DNA of 64,000 bases from Diprion similis (GCF_021155765.1 NC_060110.1:14096001-14160000); one strand, 5' to 3'. Positions 1 to 12,135 are shown, numbered from the stretch's first letter. Notes: generated by a model from the letters alone, not told the origin. Program-made: numbers and translations.

Positions 1-938
1 TGCAGAGATCAGAGAGATTAGTGACCGACCGAAAAGCTTGGGACAATTTTTCACGCACTGATTTCGGTTGATACTCGTTCGAGGCTTTGATTCGTTATTT
101 ACGATCAGTTATACGACGAGGACGCGTTAAAAGAAATCTACATTATCAACCTCGATACGTTACCGCGATGCCCACAGTTAACTGACCGCAAAAAACCGTC
201 TCGCACAAATTAACTGTCATGACGTCAGTTTCAGCATAGCGACCGAAGCCCCCCTACAAATATAAACAGGCGATTCATCTTTCTCGGAAGATATATGCCT
301 CTTTGTACAGAAGAATCAGGAAACCGAGAAGGCTGACAAGATTTGCTCATACATACTTATATTAGGTATACTTTCGCAGGCAATAAAAATACCTGACTAA
401 TAAAAGGTGACAGATTCTTTGCTGACGTTGCTGCCAGTCGTCCGTTCAATTGATTGATACAAGATGATAAATCGATACAGGGTGTTCCGTTTTAATCAGT
501 CCGCACTGCGATATATTCGAAGGTAATTAATAGTAACAAAAGAAAAAGAAATTGATATAATTATAGTACATGTCACCGATTTCAATTCTTCCTAGTTAAA
601 ATAATCTAACCAGTATTGATCAAGAATGATGATTCTTTTTTATTTGTAGCATTGGGCATGTCAGGTATCATATCATGATTATGTATACTTTTCAACGGTA
701 TTAATTATCTACGCACAATAAAACGTGTCTCTGCTTTGGCAATGAAAAGTCAGGATTAAGCCTGGGAGAATGTCTCAATTATATAGCGGTCTAAAAAAAA
801 AAAAAAAAAAAAAAAAATCATCATGAAAAAATAAAACAATTTCCAATAGCTGAAAATAAAACTGTCAAAAAGATTGAATCTTTGCGACGTACAACTCTTC
901 TTGTGTAAATACATCATGTGTAATACATGCAGTATACA
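1..938. other. Left flank, no gene seen
   Basis: This is AT-rich non-coding DNA up to the transposon border. I see no splice-bounded open frame. A run of about 23 A lies near 795-817. The few open frames are short, and none resembles a protein. Confidence 0.6.
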
Positions 939-940
939 TA

Positions 941-983
941 CCGGGACCATCTCTAGAAACTATACAGCAACTGCGCATGCGCG
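941..983 (+). repeat. Left terminal inverted repeat
   Basis: This is the 5' end of the 5.6 kb transposon. It includes the palindromic GCGCATGCGC near its inner edge and is preceded by the TA at 939-940. It pairs with 6531-6573 in inverted orientation. Confidence 0.8.
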
Positions 984-1232
984 AGTTTAAATCCGCCGTC
1001 CGTGCAGTCTGGCCACCCCGAATTTCAGCTGTCAACCTTTGTTTTTGTCGGCCATGTAGTTCATACGCTATTTTGAGGTTAGAGTGTCAAATAATCGAGG
1101 TAGTGACTCGCAAAGGCTTGGGAAGTATTTGTCATTGCGCCAGAAAGTTGATTCTTGAAAGAACGGTCGGAATTTAATGCTAATGCTCTTTTACAATTCG
1201 TCTTAATCGAGTGAAACAAGAAATCTGTTTAA

Positions 1233-1261
1233 ATGTTTGGTGCTTGGAAGAAACAAAGCAG
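1233..1261 (+). other. Possible short first exon inside the transposon
   Basis: An ATG at 1233 opens ten codons (reading MFGAWKKQS and then a split codon) that run straight into a strong consensus donor, AG|GTAAGT, at 1262. It lies about 250 bp inside the left inverted repeat, so it could be a 5' exon of an element-encoded transcript. I could not connect it by phase to a downstream exon, so this is only a candidate. Confidence 0.2.
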
Positions 1262-3216
1262 GTAAGTAGGGACAATTTATTCAATCATTTTCATTACTTC
1301 ATACATTAAGAATAAAAATGACATTTTTTTCTATCAACAGACAATGCAGTAAGAATAATTGCATCTCTGCTATTCGCTGATATCTGCTCCCCCTATTCAA
1401 TTCATGACACATGCAAACATTATCACTTCTTTTGTTGGTTGTTGGAAGAAGTTGTGGGTCTTACAGTTTCTTTTAATTTCATATCGCGTGCAACATATCT
1501 TTTAATCAACTTTGTCACTCTCTGGTAATTTCAGAAGGTAACATTAGATTTGATGATTCTTGATTGTTCAAGAAATTGGAATATCTTACCGTTAATAACA
1601 CAACTGTGAATCTCTTTTTCTAGAATTTAGTTCAACAAAATTGTTGTTACGACTACAGAAAATTACCCAATAATTATTCGAGTTCATTTTGTGAATTTTC
1701 AGCAATGTTCGATTAAATAAATGAAAGGAACCTAATACTAAAATCAAAATATTTCATTTACTGGAATAATTTCTGAATTTCATGTTGGTGCAGTTCGAAA
1801 CAAAGAAAATCTATTCCGAAGAGTAAAACTGAGGAACATTCTGTGACCCAATTTGAAAATAGACATTTTCAAAATGTACCTCAGTATCACAATTACCTTT
1901 CAGGATAACCATGTTTTAAAGAAATGTTCAGATCAATAATATGAAGATATTAACTTATCAAATTCAAGATTCTAGCCCTTGTTCCTTTGAAACAAATGAA
2001 TACCTAATTTTGAACGAAGTTCATGAAAACATTTTCTCAAATAATCTCCTACTTGCTGTTATTTAAGAACAATAGACTCAAACCTAAATCCAATAAAGTA
2101 TCTTCTTCATAGTGCTCGGAACATCATCCGGTAACATGAATATGCGGAAGGAATTCCTATGTCGCTGAAACCGTTATAAAATTCCTTGTTTTCAACTTGT
2201 GCCACTAGATAACTTTTGCGTTGCGAGTTCCATTTCCAATCTCAGGATGAGATTTTTTTGTTTCGGACAGTGTTAATATGGGATGCAGAAGTAATTGTAA
2301 TAAATGTAGATTCACAAACTTTCAGTCTAAGTGAAGGACCATGGTAAGAGTGTAAAATTGAATCTGGTTTCAAGCTATCGAGAAGTTACCGGATAACTCC
2401 CTGATAGAGATTCATAATAAAAAAGTTAGCCAGCAAGTAAATCCTACTGTAGACCAAGTGATCATTTGTAACGTGTACTAGTAAGTGAATGCATTCTGTA
2501 GACGTTGCTGGAGTTGAACGAGACTGAAGCATGGATGATAGCTGCAACTAGCTAGTCAGATGATACCGTCAATTAATATTGGCTTCAAAGATATTTTCTA
2601 CTGAAGTTATCCAACATTGTTAGATTGAGATTGGTTCAATTTACCTATCAAAACTCATTCGTAGAATCTGATTCAAGACTTGAAACACTATTCATCTGAA
2701 TTGAATACCAAGAGAGTAAGAAATAAAATATCAAAACTAAAAAGAATAAAATTTGAAAAGAAATGCGAGCTAATAATACCGCTTGGATTACAATGGTGCA
2801 CGGAATGATTCCTCGGCAAAATTAATTAGTAGCAACTGTTGAAAAACAAACTTATTACTATTGGCTCGATCAATCTAAAATGATCGAATATTTAGAAATC
2901 ATGATCTGTGGCGTGTCGTGCTCTTTAGTTTTGTCTCAACTGATGTTCAGAAGGTGGCGACGACCTGAAGAAATTCCCTTGGGTATCTGTTGCCTGATGA
3001 AACAACGGAACAATCAGGGTCGATGGTTGGAATGGTGGCACCAATCGAGAAATCAGGGTCCTTGCCATCAACGTTTGGACCATTAGGTAAGGTATGATTT
3101 TCCTCCCATTAACCACACTTGAAACTTTGAGCCTACCAAAAAAGACGAATTTTATCATTAAATACACGTGAAAATATTGTCATATGCAAAGATCACAGAA
3201 TCAGAAATTTACTTAC

Positions 3217-3270
3217 ACGCTTCGATGCCTGACAACTTTAGTCCCACTTCGATGATGGATTGTTTCCTAT
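3217..3270 (-). other. Splice-bounded open segment on minus strand in transposon
   Basis: On the minus strand, a polypyrimidine tract and TTTTCAG precede 3270, and a perfect donor GTAAGT follows 3217. The 54 bp between are open with two leading bases, 17 codons and one trailing base. They read RKQSIIEVGLKLSGIEA, which looks protein-like. This suggests an internal exon of a minus-strand gene inside the 5.6 kb element. The neighbouring exons are not firmly placed and I do not recognise the protein. Confidence 0.3.
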
Positions 3271-3888
3271 CTGAAAATATTAGAAGGTATCATGATCAGT
3301 TAGGAGCTTCTAATATTTTTGGACACAACTGATTTGTAAAAAATTGCATGAAAAATGAACGTTATTGTAACTCATTGCCATGTGACATCAACTGACTCCA
3401 CGTTCGAAAATTACAATCACGAGTTACCGATCGTTGGATATCGTTTCAGGTGATGCGTTTGTAAGTTCCATTTATTGACTTTGAATTGTTAATTTTTCTT
3501 ATAGTCCATATTTTCCCGAAATCAACAAAATTCATCGAATCGCGAATGTCACATCATGCTCGCGAGGTTATCAAAATTTGTTTATCCGAACCGCTGAACA
3601 CGCGGTAATTAAACGTCGCCGTTCTCATCGCGGAACCATTTCCATGTTTTCCCACGTAATGATAAGGAAGGATATCGATTTCTTAAACTGAAAGTCAGAA
3701 ACAGATCACCACGTGGTATTTAGCCAGACAATAGTACGTATCATAATTCTGTGCATACTGAAAAACACCCGCGAGGGCGCGAAAATCACGCAGCTACCAC
3801 AATCTGATTGGATGAGACCAACGTCGCGACCGATATCAGCCAATCAAATCATCTATCTGTAAAGTTTCCCAACTTCTCCACCCGCGAA

Positions 3889-3894
3889 TATAAA
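3889..3894 (+). promoter_or_regulatory. Possible TATA box of the transposase gene
   Basis: TATAAA lies about 107 bp upstream of the transposase ATG at 4001, in a locally GC-rich context. The spacing would fit a short 5' leader. Assignment rests on motif and position only. Confidence 0.4.
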
Positions 3895-4000
3895 CTCTCC
3901 CGCGCGCGTAAACTGGCCACTTTGCAAAAAGATTGCACGTGGTGAACCTCGTGTTTGATAAGTATCGTAATCCTTTTGTGAAGTTTTTTACAGGTTGAAA

Positions 4001-5220
4001 ATGCCTAATTACAAGTTTTCTGTTCAAGAAAAAGTGGAGCTGGTGAAGCATCACCATCAAGGACTGACGTACCGGGAAAATAGAGATCATTTCGCGGCTG
4101 CCCACCCGGATCGACCGATACCGTCCATCGCGACAATCAGGAACATGGTCCTGAAGTTTGAGCAAACTGGGAGTGTCGACGAGAGGACGAAGAAAGTGGT
4201 CCAGCCAAACCGGCAACTAAGTTGGGATACCAAGCTGGACATCTGCTTGACCATCGAAGAGGATCCCTTCAAGCCAACCAGCCATGTTGCACAGGAGCTT
4301 GAGATTTCCAAGGCGTCGGTCAGAAGAGTGCTGCGTGAAGCTAAGTACAAATCGTACAAGTTTCAAGTACATCACGAACTCTTGGTTGGTGATGGCGATA
4401 ATCGTCTTCGCTTCAGCCAAGAGATGATGGAACGTCTGAATGCAGATGAGGGCTTGTTGAGTCGCATTTGTTTCTCCGATGAAAGTACGGTGATACTTCT
4501 CGGAAAACCCAACAGGCAGAACACCAGAGCCTGGTGCCGAAGCAACCCTCGTCTGTTCATTCAGGCCGGCACGCAGTACCCGTTGAAGCTCAACGTCTGG
4601 CTCGGCGCCATTGGTAATCGGCTGATCGGGCCATTTTTCATCGATGGGAACCTCAACGGTGAAAAGTATCTTCGGTTACTTAGGGACCACATCGTACCAG
4701 CTCTTAGGCTGATTGAAGAAATCGTGAGTGTACCTTATCGTGTGAGGGGGGCCTTTTTATTAGCAGACTCCCTGTGATTTTGAAATAAATACTTGTTATG
4801 CTTACTAAAAGTAACGTGTCTTTTTCTGTATTTTAGGGCGAACCTGTTTGGTTTCAGCAGGATGGAGCCCCGGCTCACTTTACACGAGCCGTCCGGGATT
4901 ACCTCGACCAAGAGTTCCCTGGACGTTGGATCGGTAGAGGAAGCCCGGAGGTGGAATGGCCAGCTCGTTCCCCTGATCTCGCCCCTCTGGACTATGGCTT
5001 GTGGGGCCATTTGAAAAATGTTCTCTATGCACAAGGTAGAATTGAAGGCCTTGCAGCACTGCAAGCCAGAATTTTGGACATTCTGCAGAACCTGTCGCCA
5101 GATGTTATATCGAACACAACAAATGCATTTTACGATCGGCTCGGTTACTGCGCTGCAGCTGCTGGAGGGCATTTTGAGCATTTATTGAAAGGGAACCAGT
5201 GGCCAGATGATCATGGGTGA
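4001..5220 (+). CDS. IS630/Tc1/mariner-superfamily transposase (two exons)
   Basis: This transposase would cut and rejoin the element at its inverted repeats. Exon 1 (4001-4723) and exon 2 (4837-5220) join in phase 0 across a 113-bp GTGAGT...TTTTAG intron and give 368 residues without a break. Residues 1-60 resemble the DUF4817 helix-turn-helix found in many insect transposases (KFSVQEKVELVKHHHQG, then a TIRNMVLKFEQTGSV stretch). A second helix-turn-helix follows around residues 75-115. The catalytic triad is visible: Asp160 in ICFSDES, Asp250 in WFQQDGAPAHF, and Asp288 in WPARSPDLAPLDYGLWG. There are 37 residues between the second and third Asp by my count. The ATG at 4001 follows an AT-rich leader. 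A TTG two codons upstream is open but is not a likely start. The gene sits centrally in the 941-6573 element and looks intact, so it may be functional. The family is clear; the subfamily is not. Confidence 0.85.
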
Positions 5221-5229
5221 TCAGTAGGG

Positions 5230-6120
5230 AAGTTGAGATTGGTCTCCTTGAGTTGTAGGACGATTGTCCGGTAAGTTATCGTTTTGTTTACTTTTTCCTT
5301 CAATAATACGAGTTAGACTGTAAAATTGACTGCTGTTCTTTTTCTGTTTTTGGATGTCTGGTCAACCCTTCTTTGTTAACTGAACATCGACTGTGGTACA
5401 TTGGAGTTGCGTAAACTTTGTCAACTATTCAACGGAGTCAGCGAGGATTTTTTTAGGGTATTGCATCAGGTACGTCTACTGTGACTTGCTACTTTTTGTA
5501 CTCCTAAGCTTTGTGTTCAAGATACCCAATTTTTTTTTATTTCTCGTTACTGATTTTATTTATTTATTTCATGTTTATCGGTACGGATTACTGGCTTCGG
5601 GACCACTGCACTGTAACAAATCTACTCCGGAGGCACCTTCTACTGAGATTCAACGATCCATTTATTTTTATCACGGAAGTGAAGATTGGTCTCCTTGAGC
5701 TATGGGATGATTGTCCTGTACGTTATTGCGTTGTTTCCTAATTTTTCTTTAGTAACATGAGTTACACTGTGAAATTAACTGTTGTCCTTTTTATCTTTTC
5801 GTACTTGGATGTCTGGTGAACTCTTCTTTGTTAACGGAACATCGACTGTTGTACAATGGACTTGCATAAACTTTGTCAACTATTCAACGGAGTCTTTGAG
5901 GGTTTCTGAGGGTATTAGGACATTTGTCAAGTACGTTTGCTGTGATCGCTAACTTTTTGTGCTCCTAAACTTTGTGTTTACAATCAATAATTAATTTTTA
6001 TTCCTTGTTACTGATTTAATTACTCATTTCATGTTCATCGGCACTGATAACTGGTTTCTGGAGTACTGCACTGTAAGAAATCTACTCCGGAGCTACCTTC
6101 TACTGGGTTTCAACAATGTA
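5230..6120. repeat. 446-bp tandem duplication, two diverged copies
   Basis: Copy A (about 5230-5675) and copy B (about 5676-6120) align along their whole length. Shared stretches include GATTGGTCTCCTTGAG at the start, TTTGTCAACTATTCAACGGAGTC in the middle and CTACTCCGGAG near the end. They carry many substitutions and small indels, so the duplication is old. The block lies between the transposase stop and the right inverted repeat of the element. Both copies keep a minus-strand acceptor-like TTACAG followed by a short open frame, which may be coincidental. Confidence 0.85.
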
Positions 6121-6180
6121 CTTATTATTAATTTTATGTGAATAAAGAATCTTTTTGAGATAAACAATATTTTCACTTAC

Positions 6181-6399
6181 CTGCCTCAGTTTGTCTAGAC
6201 TCCCACTCGTTGATGACGTTTCACATTTTATTTCAGATTTCTTCAATAAATAACTAACCCAATTTCTGCAGCTTTTGATATTTGTTTCTCCATTCGAGCC
6301 TTTATTATGTCGATTGAATATCTTCGAATATCGACGACGGTATTGTTGAATGACACTATTCTTAGACAATTCTCGCGAAATAGGAATAAATATTAACAT
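6181..6399 (-). CDS. Candidate first exon of a second, minus-strand gene in the transposon
   Basis: An ATG at 6399 opens 73 codons on the minus strand that end in CTGAGGCAG followed by a perfect donor GTAAGT at 6180. The translation starts MLIFIPISRELSKNS, is rich in basic and polar residues, and has a short run of Arg near residue 21. It begins only about 130 bp inside the right inverted repeat and reads inward, opposite to the transposase. I do not recognise it. With the minus-strand segment at 3217-3270 it suggests a second spliced gene carried by the element. It could still be a chance open frame beside a chance donor. Confidence 0.4.
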
Positions 6400-6530
6400 A
6401 ACCTCAATCCGCTACTTTAGGCGCGAGAGATTCACAGCCTTGTCATATTTTTTGTATGTTGGTCCCCTTGGTTTGCTGACGAAAATTACGCCGCGGGGCA
6501 ATTTCGCTGACCAATGAGATTGAATTATTT

Positions 6531-6573
6531 GGCGCATGCGCAGTTGCTGTTTAGTTTCTAGAGATGGTCTCGG
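6531..6573 (-). repeat. Right terminal inverted repeat
   Basis: This is the reverse complement of 941-983 with about three mismatches. It ends at CGG immediately before the TA at 6574-6575. Confidence 0.8.
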
Positions 6574-6652
6574 TATAAAAATATATATCGAAGAGTCAAG
6601 CTGCGAAAAAACGATTTATCTCGCTTGCGAAAGTGGCAAGCAGATTATTATT

Positions 6653-6810
6653 ATAATATATATATATATATGAATAATTTGCTTGCAAACTATCAAATAC
6701 ACACGATGCTATACGGTAAGAAACATATCATACATTTTATGATCTTCGTCCTCCTATGCGACATTGTCACCTGAATTTGTCGCAAGGGGGGGGGGGGGGG
6801 GGGGGGACGC
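6653..6810. repeat. TA microsatellite and poly-G run
   Basis: A short (TA)n tract lies near 6656-6671. A homopolymer of about 21 G sits at 6786-6806. Such a G run can fold into G-quadruplex structures and often causes assembly errors. Confidence 0.8.
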
Positions 6811-7055
6811 AGGCGTCATTGGACAATGGCAGTGGTTGGGCCTTGGTAGAGCTCGGTGATCGTGAGTAGGACAGGTTAGGCGTAACGTGAAGCAAGTGAG
6901 AGTGCTTCGGTTCGCCTTACGGCGATATACTTGGTGAACGCGCAGGTGCAACGGCCTCTGCGCCGATCTGCAGGAGGTGAAAGTCGCCTACGGTGCAGGA
7001 GGTGGTTTAACAGAGAGGTTCGTTCTTTCGTCCCGGGCAAGCAGAGTTACACAAC

Positions 7056-7108
7056 GTGTTGCGACTTACGACTTACGACTTACGACTGACTGACTGACTG
7101 ACTGACTG
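7056..7108. repeat. Short tandem repeats (CGACTTA)n and (CTGA)n
   Basis: Three units of the heptamer CGACTTA run directly into about five units of the tetramer CTGA. The two arrays abut, with no unique sequence between them. Confidence 0.85.
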
Positions 7109-7371
7109 TTCACGATATACGGGACGTGCGGACCGCTATCCTCCTCCTGCTTGTCTCCTCGCTGCTACTCCTGGTACCGCTAACCAAACCTCTACCATAC
7201 ACACTTTGGAATAGACTCACTTTCGATACCTCGAGACACTTGCTTTTACACCAGATTCAGTATTTCTATAAAAGAAGAGGATTCAAAGTCTCCAGAATTA
7301 CCGCTCGACATGCACTCGCAAGGTCGCGATCAATGAATACGTCGGGAACTTACGGAGATCAGGGAGAATAA

Positions 7372-10300
7372 AATTATGGGCTCGGGTAGAAAAGTAGAAC
7401 AGCTACGAGATAGGGGACTAAATGTTGGATTTTTAAAGAGGTGAAAATCTTATGCGCGGGATTGCGAAGCACAGAAAATGCAATCGACAGAGTGAATAAT
7501 GATATATAGGTTAATCAAAACCTGTAATATATAATGTAATATAGAATTCTCATTATTCTAACCAGCACCCAACATGACTTCCAAGCTGCTATACCTTCTC
7601 ACACTAATCTGCGGGCTCTCAATTTACGGCTGAAAATTTTACAGTGCAATTGTAATTGATTTGTGTTGTCACGTCGAGAGAATTAGATTTTTAATTTCTG
7701 AATTGCAAATTCATTCGATTGGCGCTTCTTGGACATCCTGATAGTAACGCAACTTCAGAACGTTTTATTCTCTTCGGATTTGGGAATGAGTGGCGTTCGA
7801 GATAAAATAAGGAATTCAGGCTCAATTATCGAATTGCTTTTTTTCAATACTGATTTACAATTATTTAAATTTTTATGAAATTTGCAAAATTCGGATGTTT
7901 CCCCAAATACAGGTATTCGAATTGGATGCTAGAAAAACGTAGAAAATCGAAAGGTGAAGTATAGCGTATGATAAACTTCTTCCAAGAAGATCTATTTATA
8001 TTTTATAAGGAATTGAAAAAGAAAGAAACATTTTCGTTATATTTTTCCTTCACAACGATTTTCTACTTCAAGGAGGCAAGAATCTCGAGAAACGTAATAA
8101 AATCATGATGCAGTGAACTTGTTTCGAGAATCATTTCTAAATACCGCCTCTACGCAGTGATTCTAATTCAAATGTGTCATGAAAACGCGAAGCGTAGATT
8201 AAAGATTCCGTATAACAAGGCCACAATTTTCGTGGGTAAAAACAAGAATCGAGTTAGGTGAGCGAAACACCGTTAAATATAAATAGTTTTGAAACGTTCC
8301 AAGAATTCGATAAATGAATAAAATAAATAGCATCCAATCCTCAAAGACGGTGTTAAATATAAATGTATATATACATGTATAAAGTAACGCATAAACGAAG
8401 ATGACAGTCGACTTTTTTTAAACTGCAAGGTAATTAAGACGGATAGACAAGACGTTCCGGGTATTAAATATTTGAATATTCATTGTATCTGAATCTAGTG
8501 ATCCGATTCGACTATAAAGCAATGAATATAACAATTATTCGATAAATCACCCGATAAGTCGGCCATATTTTTCCGTCACCTCTGGTCCCGTAACGAAAGT
8601 CGATCGTGGCTCCCTCGCCGTCGTCACGCGGCACTTACGAAGTGGAGGGAAAAAAAGGAATTAAAAATAAAATAAAAAAAGGCCCCCCGAGATTTGACGG
8701 TAAGCCGGTCGGTCCCAAGGTCATCGGGATGACGGGTGACGCGTGAAATAATAAAATGGTCGTGATCTCCGGTATTTTACGTATTAAAAGACACTTCTGT
8801 CGCATTGTCGGTTCAATTTACTCCGCCCCGCCACCTCGACGACCTCACTTCGAATGGGCCCGATGAATTTGACCTTCTCGTTCCTGCGCGGCGCACCTTT
8901 CTATAATCGAGAGTGAAAGAAAGTAAGTAAGCGCGTGTCTGCGGTGAACGTAGCCAACCGGACGACTGTAGACCCGCAAGAGCAACAGAAACGTGGACGC
9001 GCTAACGAGAAAGCGAGTGAGCACAGTAGACATGCCATGCCGCAAGCTGAGAGTGAAGAGAGCAAAGTAACGGTCAATCGAAAGTCCTACCGCAACGCGA
9101 ACGGTCAAAGCATAAAGGGATAAACGCACTTTCCGCAACGCGATTCGCACGGTCAATGACGATGAGGACATCTTTTCCCCTGCTAATTTTCTCTCCTTTT
9201 TTTTTCCCTCATTTTCATTTTTGCGAGAAAAATTTACGTCTTAATAGGGAAAATTATTTTCACGTCAAATGATTCCTTCGAATTTTGCACTTAATTATAA
9301 TATAGAAATATATGAATATATTTTTAAGAAAGAGTTTTATACTTCAAATGAATCAAATGTAACATTGACTTTATTTTTTACTTTCCGATATCAAAGTGAG
9401 GTGATTCTTTTTTTTTTTCACCTATCCGGTTTCATTGCGCGTAAAACGCGCGTAAGCCGTGTCGAGCAATAAAGTGCCAAATGTGGCGGCTAATCGTGAG
9501 CCGTAACACAAGAGTGTATGCACATCTGCAGTAGACGAGTTTATGACGCTTTCAATTATTTATAGAATATGTTAAACAGTTTCAGGAAGTGGTGAGTTTG
9601 TTTGATTCGAGCTAAAGAATTTAGCTGATCCGTTACATTTGTGTTGTAATGTTACATGCAGCGAATCGCCGGAATTGACGTTATCAAGCAAAATCAGTCG
9701 CAGAGATTTTTTCCGAAGAAAAGCATGCAACATCTAGAATACGAAAAGTCGTAGACTTAACACGGAAAAATATCTGTGTGCGAATAAAGCGATGATGACA
9801 GAGTACGGCGGCGTAATCGGAAGTCAAAAATTATCCGGCATGCATAACGCATGAATCTTTTGCGCTGCTGAAAAATTCATACCACCACGTTAGTTCCGAG
9901 TATTAAAACTTATGTGCGGACTCTGGAAAGACAGATCGGGCCAACGAGAATATTGCTATGTGAAACGATATACGACTACGTATATGTATACCTATAGGTA
10001 TACATGTAACTCAGTTCAGAGCAATTAAATATTCTGCATGTAAAATTATACAGTGTATAATATTAAGACAGCAAATCTATATTAAGTGTATAATATTTCA
10101 TGCGACTCGAGGAAAAACTTGCACGAGTTTCCATACTCGACAAGCTGATACTTTTAGACGTGATCTGCGCAAACTTACGATGCTTGAGCGCTAAATCATC
10201 TTTTAACCGTGATCTTGGATAGAAGTTACGTTACGTCGAAAGATGACGAGAAACTCTTGCTGTTATGGATACGAAGACGACCGTGTACCGGGGAGATATC

Positions 10301-11400
10301 AAAACGAACTTATGGCTTGAGACGAGGGAAAAGAAGCATTGAAATGCGTAATTGCTAATGCTTCAGATAAGTCCGCGGAGGTCATTGACTATATAAATTG
10401 CCAACGATTGCGTCTTTCTCCACGCTTTCTCGATATTCCGAATTACGTGCTATTACGTACAATACAAGCTGCGGATCGTTTACTGCTTGCCTGACTCTAA
10501 CATTTGCCTAAGCCTAGAAATGGCCTTTTGGGTATATATTTAGAATTTCATTATTACTTTTCTCTGCTTAGTCTGGACATTCTAAATGGCAACAAACGCG
10601 ATTAAGTCGATCCGGATGCGCATAGTTTTATTCGCAGTGCTTAACCAATGAAGCGAATAACGATCGAATAATTATGCTGGGAATTTTCTGACAGTGAAAT
10701 GTGACCTGGCCCGACTTGAAAATTTTTATCGCATAATTGGAAACGAAAAATGCATAATCCCGATGTTTGTAAAAACTTCGGTTCAGGCTACTGAATGGAC
10801 CATTAAAGCCTTGACCGAATTCCTGCAAGAATAACCTGACGATAAGAAGCTAATATTAACATTCCAGACGTTTATTCAGTTTCATCGGTATAAACGTCTG
10901 GCGATAAAAATTCTATTCATTCAAAACTGCACCTTCAACGTGAGTTATCACACCATTCATACCGTCAAACTTAAACCAAGAGATTCAAGTAATCCCAAAT
11001 GCGTCCTTTACCAAATTTACCGACTGCCCAAAATAATGATTGAATCTGCAGAAGTTCGTGGGTTATACATGAGGTTGAATTAACTCAAAACATCAACCCC
11101 AGCCTATCGATCGCCGCTCTGGCGGACTCGTCGGCAAATTAAGGTCAGAAGGTTCAAACGGAGGGGTATTTCCACAGCAGAAACGTGGGGTGATTTCAAC
11201 GTTGGTTTTTTTTTCTTTCTTCAATCTTTCACACGTTGTTGCAAATCCCAAATATCTATCAGGTGTAATTCTTTATCTCCTCATTCCGTGCAAGTGTTAC
11301 TTTATCATCATTATAAAAAATATGCTAATATAAACGATTTCGAAATCGTTAAAATCGTACAAGAGAATAATAATCGACTGCAATTATAGAAAAAGAATCT
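7372..11400. other. Non-coding stretch, no gene supported
   Basis: This is mixed AT-rich and moderately CpG-rich DNA with only short open frames on either strand. I saw no splice-bounded coding segment, RNA gene or intact repeat. Just upstream, the frame at 7126-7371 has a hydrophobic start but no ATG, so it is not called. Confidence 0.5.
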
Positions 11401-11559
11401 GGCAACTACTCTACAACCAGCCCGTATAACGAGTCCGGGTACCTATTTTATACTTCTACGAAAGGCGTGATGAGGTTTTTCCTGTTATATGCACGATCAG
11501 ATCGCATCATATAACGGGTAAGAAAAATCAGCAAAGTAAACCTGTAAAAAACCGCAAGT

Positions 11560-12065
11560 GAGACGCGGCACGAAGGAGAAACCCATTCGAAAACGAAGTA
11601 ACAGCCGGGTGGAATTTCGGCGTTGAAGCGCTTCGCGGATAGTATAGCCGGTATAGTAGCCGGTAGCAAGCCGGGAGAACGCGTCGCGGCGTCGGCGTCG
11701 GCGTCGCTCTGGGAGGGTCGTCAGGGCACAACCGGGGAACGCCGGTTAGCCGGTAGAGCCTGAAGCGATTGCGGGTGGCGGCGCGGCGAGGCTCGGGCGT
11801 CCCGGTGTCATTGCCTTGCGGCTCAGGGCGGGCAGTGACTCCATCACTGACCTAGTGCCGAGCGGAGCCGAGCGCCGACGGAGTTGCCCGAAGGCGCGGG
11901 CGTCGACCCGAACGCCTCGTCGGCCTCCACCGGCGCAACGCGCCAGCGGTCACCGACGCACACATTCATTCAGCGAGGCACCGATCTATCTATCGCACTA
12001 CACGGGACAGCCGCCGATGGCTCATCGGGCCGCGCTCGCGCTCGTGCCGCGAAAAGAGGTTCGGT
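11560..12065. promoter_or_regulatory. GC-rich CpG island, possible promoter or 5' exon
   Basis: About 500 bp is strikingly rich in C, G and CpG against an AT-rich surround, including a GGCGTC triplet run around 11690-11705. Open frames in several overlapping frames are a by-product of the composition. In insects such islands often mark transcription starts, but no donor or coding exon can be tied to this one. Confidence 0.35.
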
Positions 12066-12089
12066 ACTGATTTTTTTTTCTTCTCTCCA

Positions 12090-12135
12090 TCTTTCTTTCT
12101 TTCTTTCTTTCTTTCTATCTTTTTTTCTTTTCTCA
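12090..12135. repeat. (CTTT)n microsatellite
   Basis: About seven CTTT units with pyrimidine-rich flanks. A second pyrimidine run of CTTTT units lies near 12570-12600. Confidence 0.9.

Larger units (their letters stand above)
941..6573. mobile_element. 5.6 kb DNA transposon with terminal inverted repeats
   Basis: The two ends are inverted copies of one another. The left end (941-983) begins CCGGGACCATCTCTAGAAAC, and the reverse complement of the right end (6531-6573) begins CCGAGACCATCTCTAGAAAC. Both continue through CAGCAACTGCGCATGCGC, and about 40 of 43 positions match. Each terminus is directly bordered by TA (939-940 and 6574-6575), the target duplication expected of the IS630/Tc1/mariner superfamily. 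The element encloses an intact-looking transposase of that superfamily (4001-5220). At 5633 bp it is far longer than a typical 1.3-2 kb mariner, so it may carry extra cargo or nested sequence. The nearly matching ends suggest fairly recent mobility. The alternative is two unrelated short inverted copies flanking by chance, which is less likely because the transposase lies between them. Confidence 0.8.

Noticed and set aside
7126..7371. 81-codon plus frame with a signal-peptide-like hydrophobic start
   Set aside because: It begins with GTG and there is no in-frame ATG upstream. No splice acceptor or recognisable mature peptide is seen.
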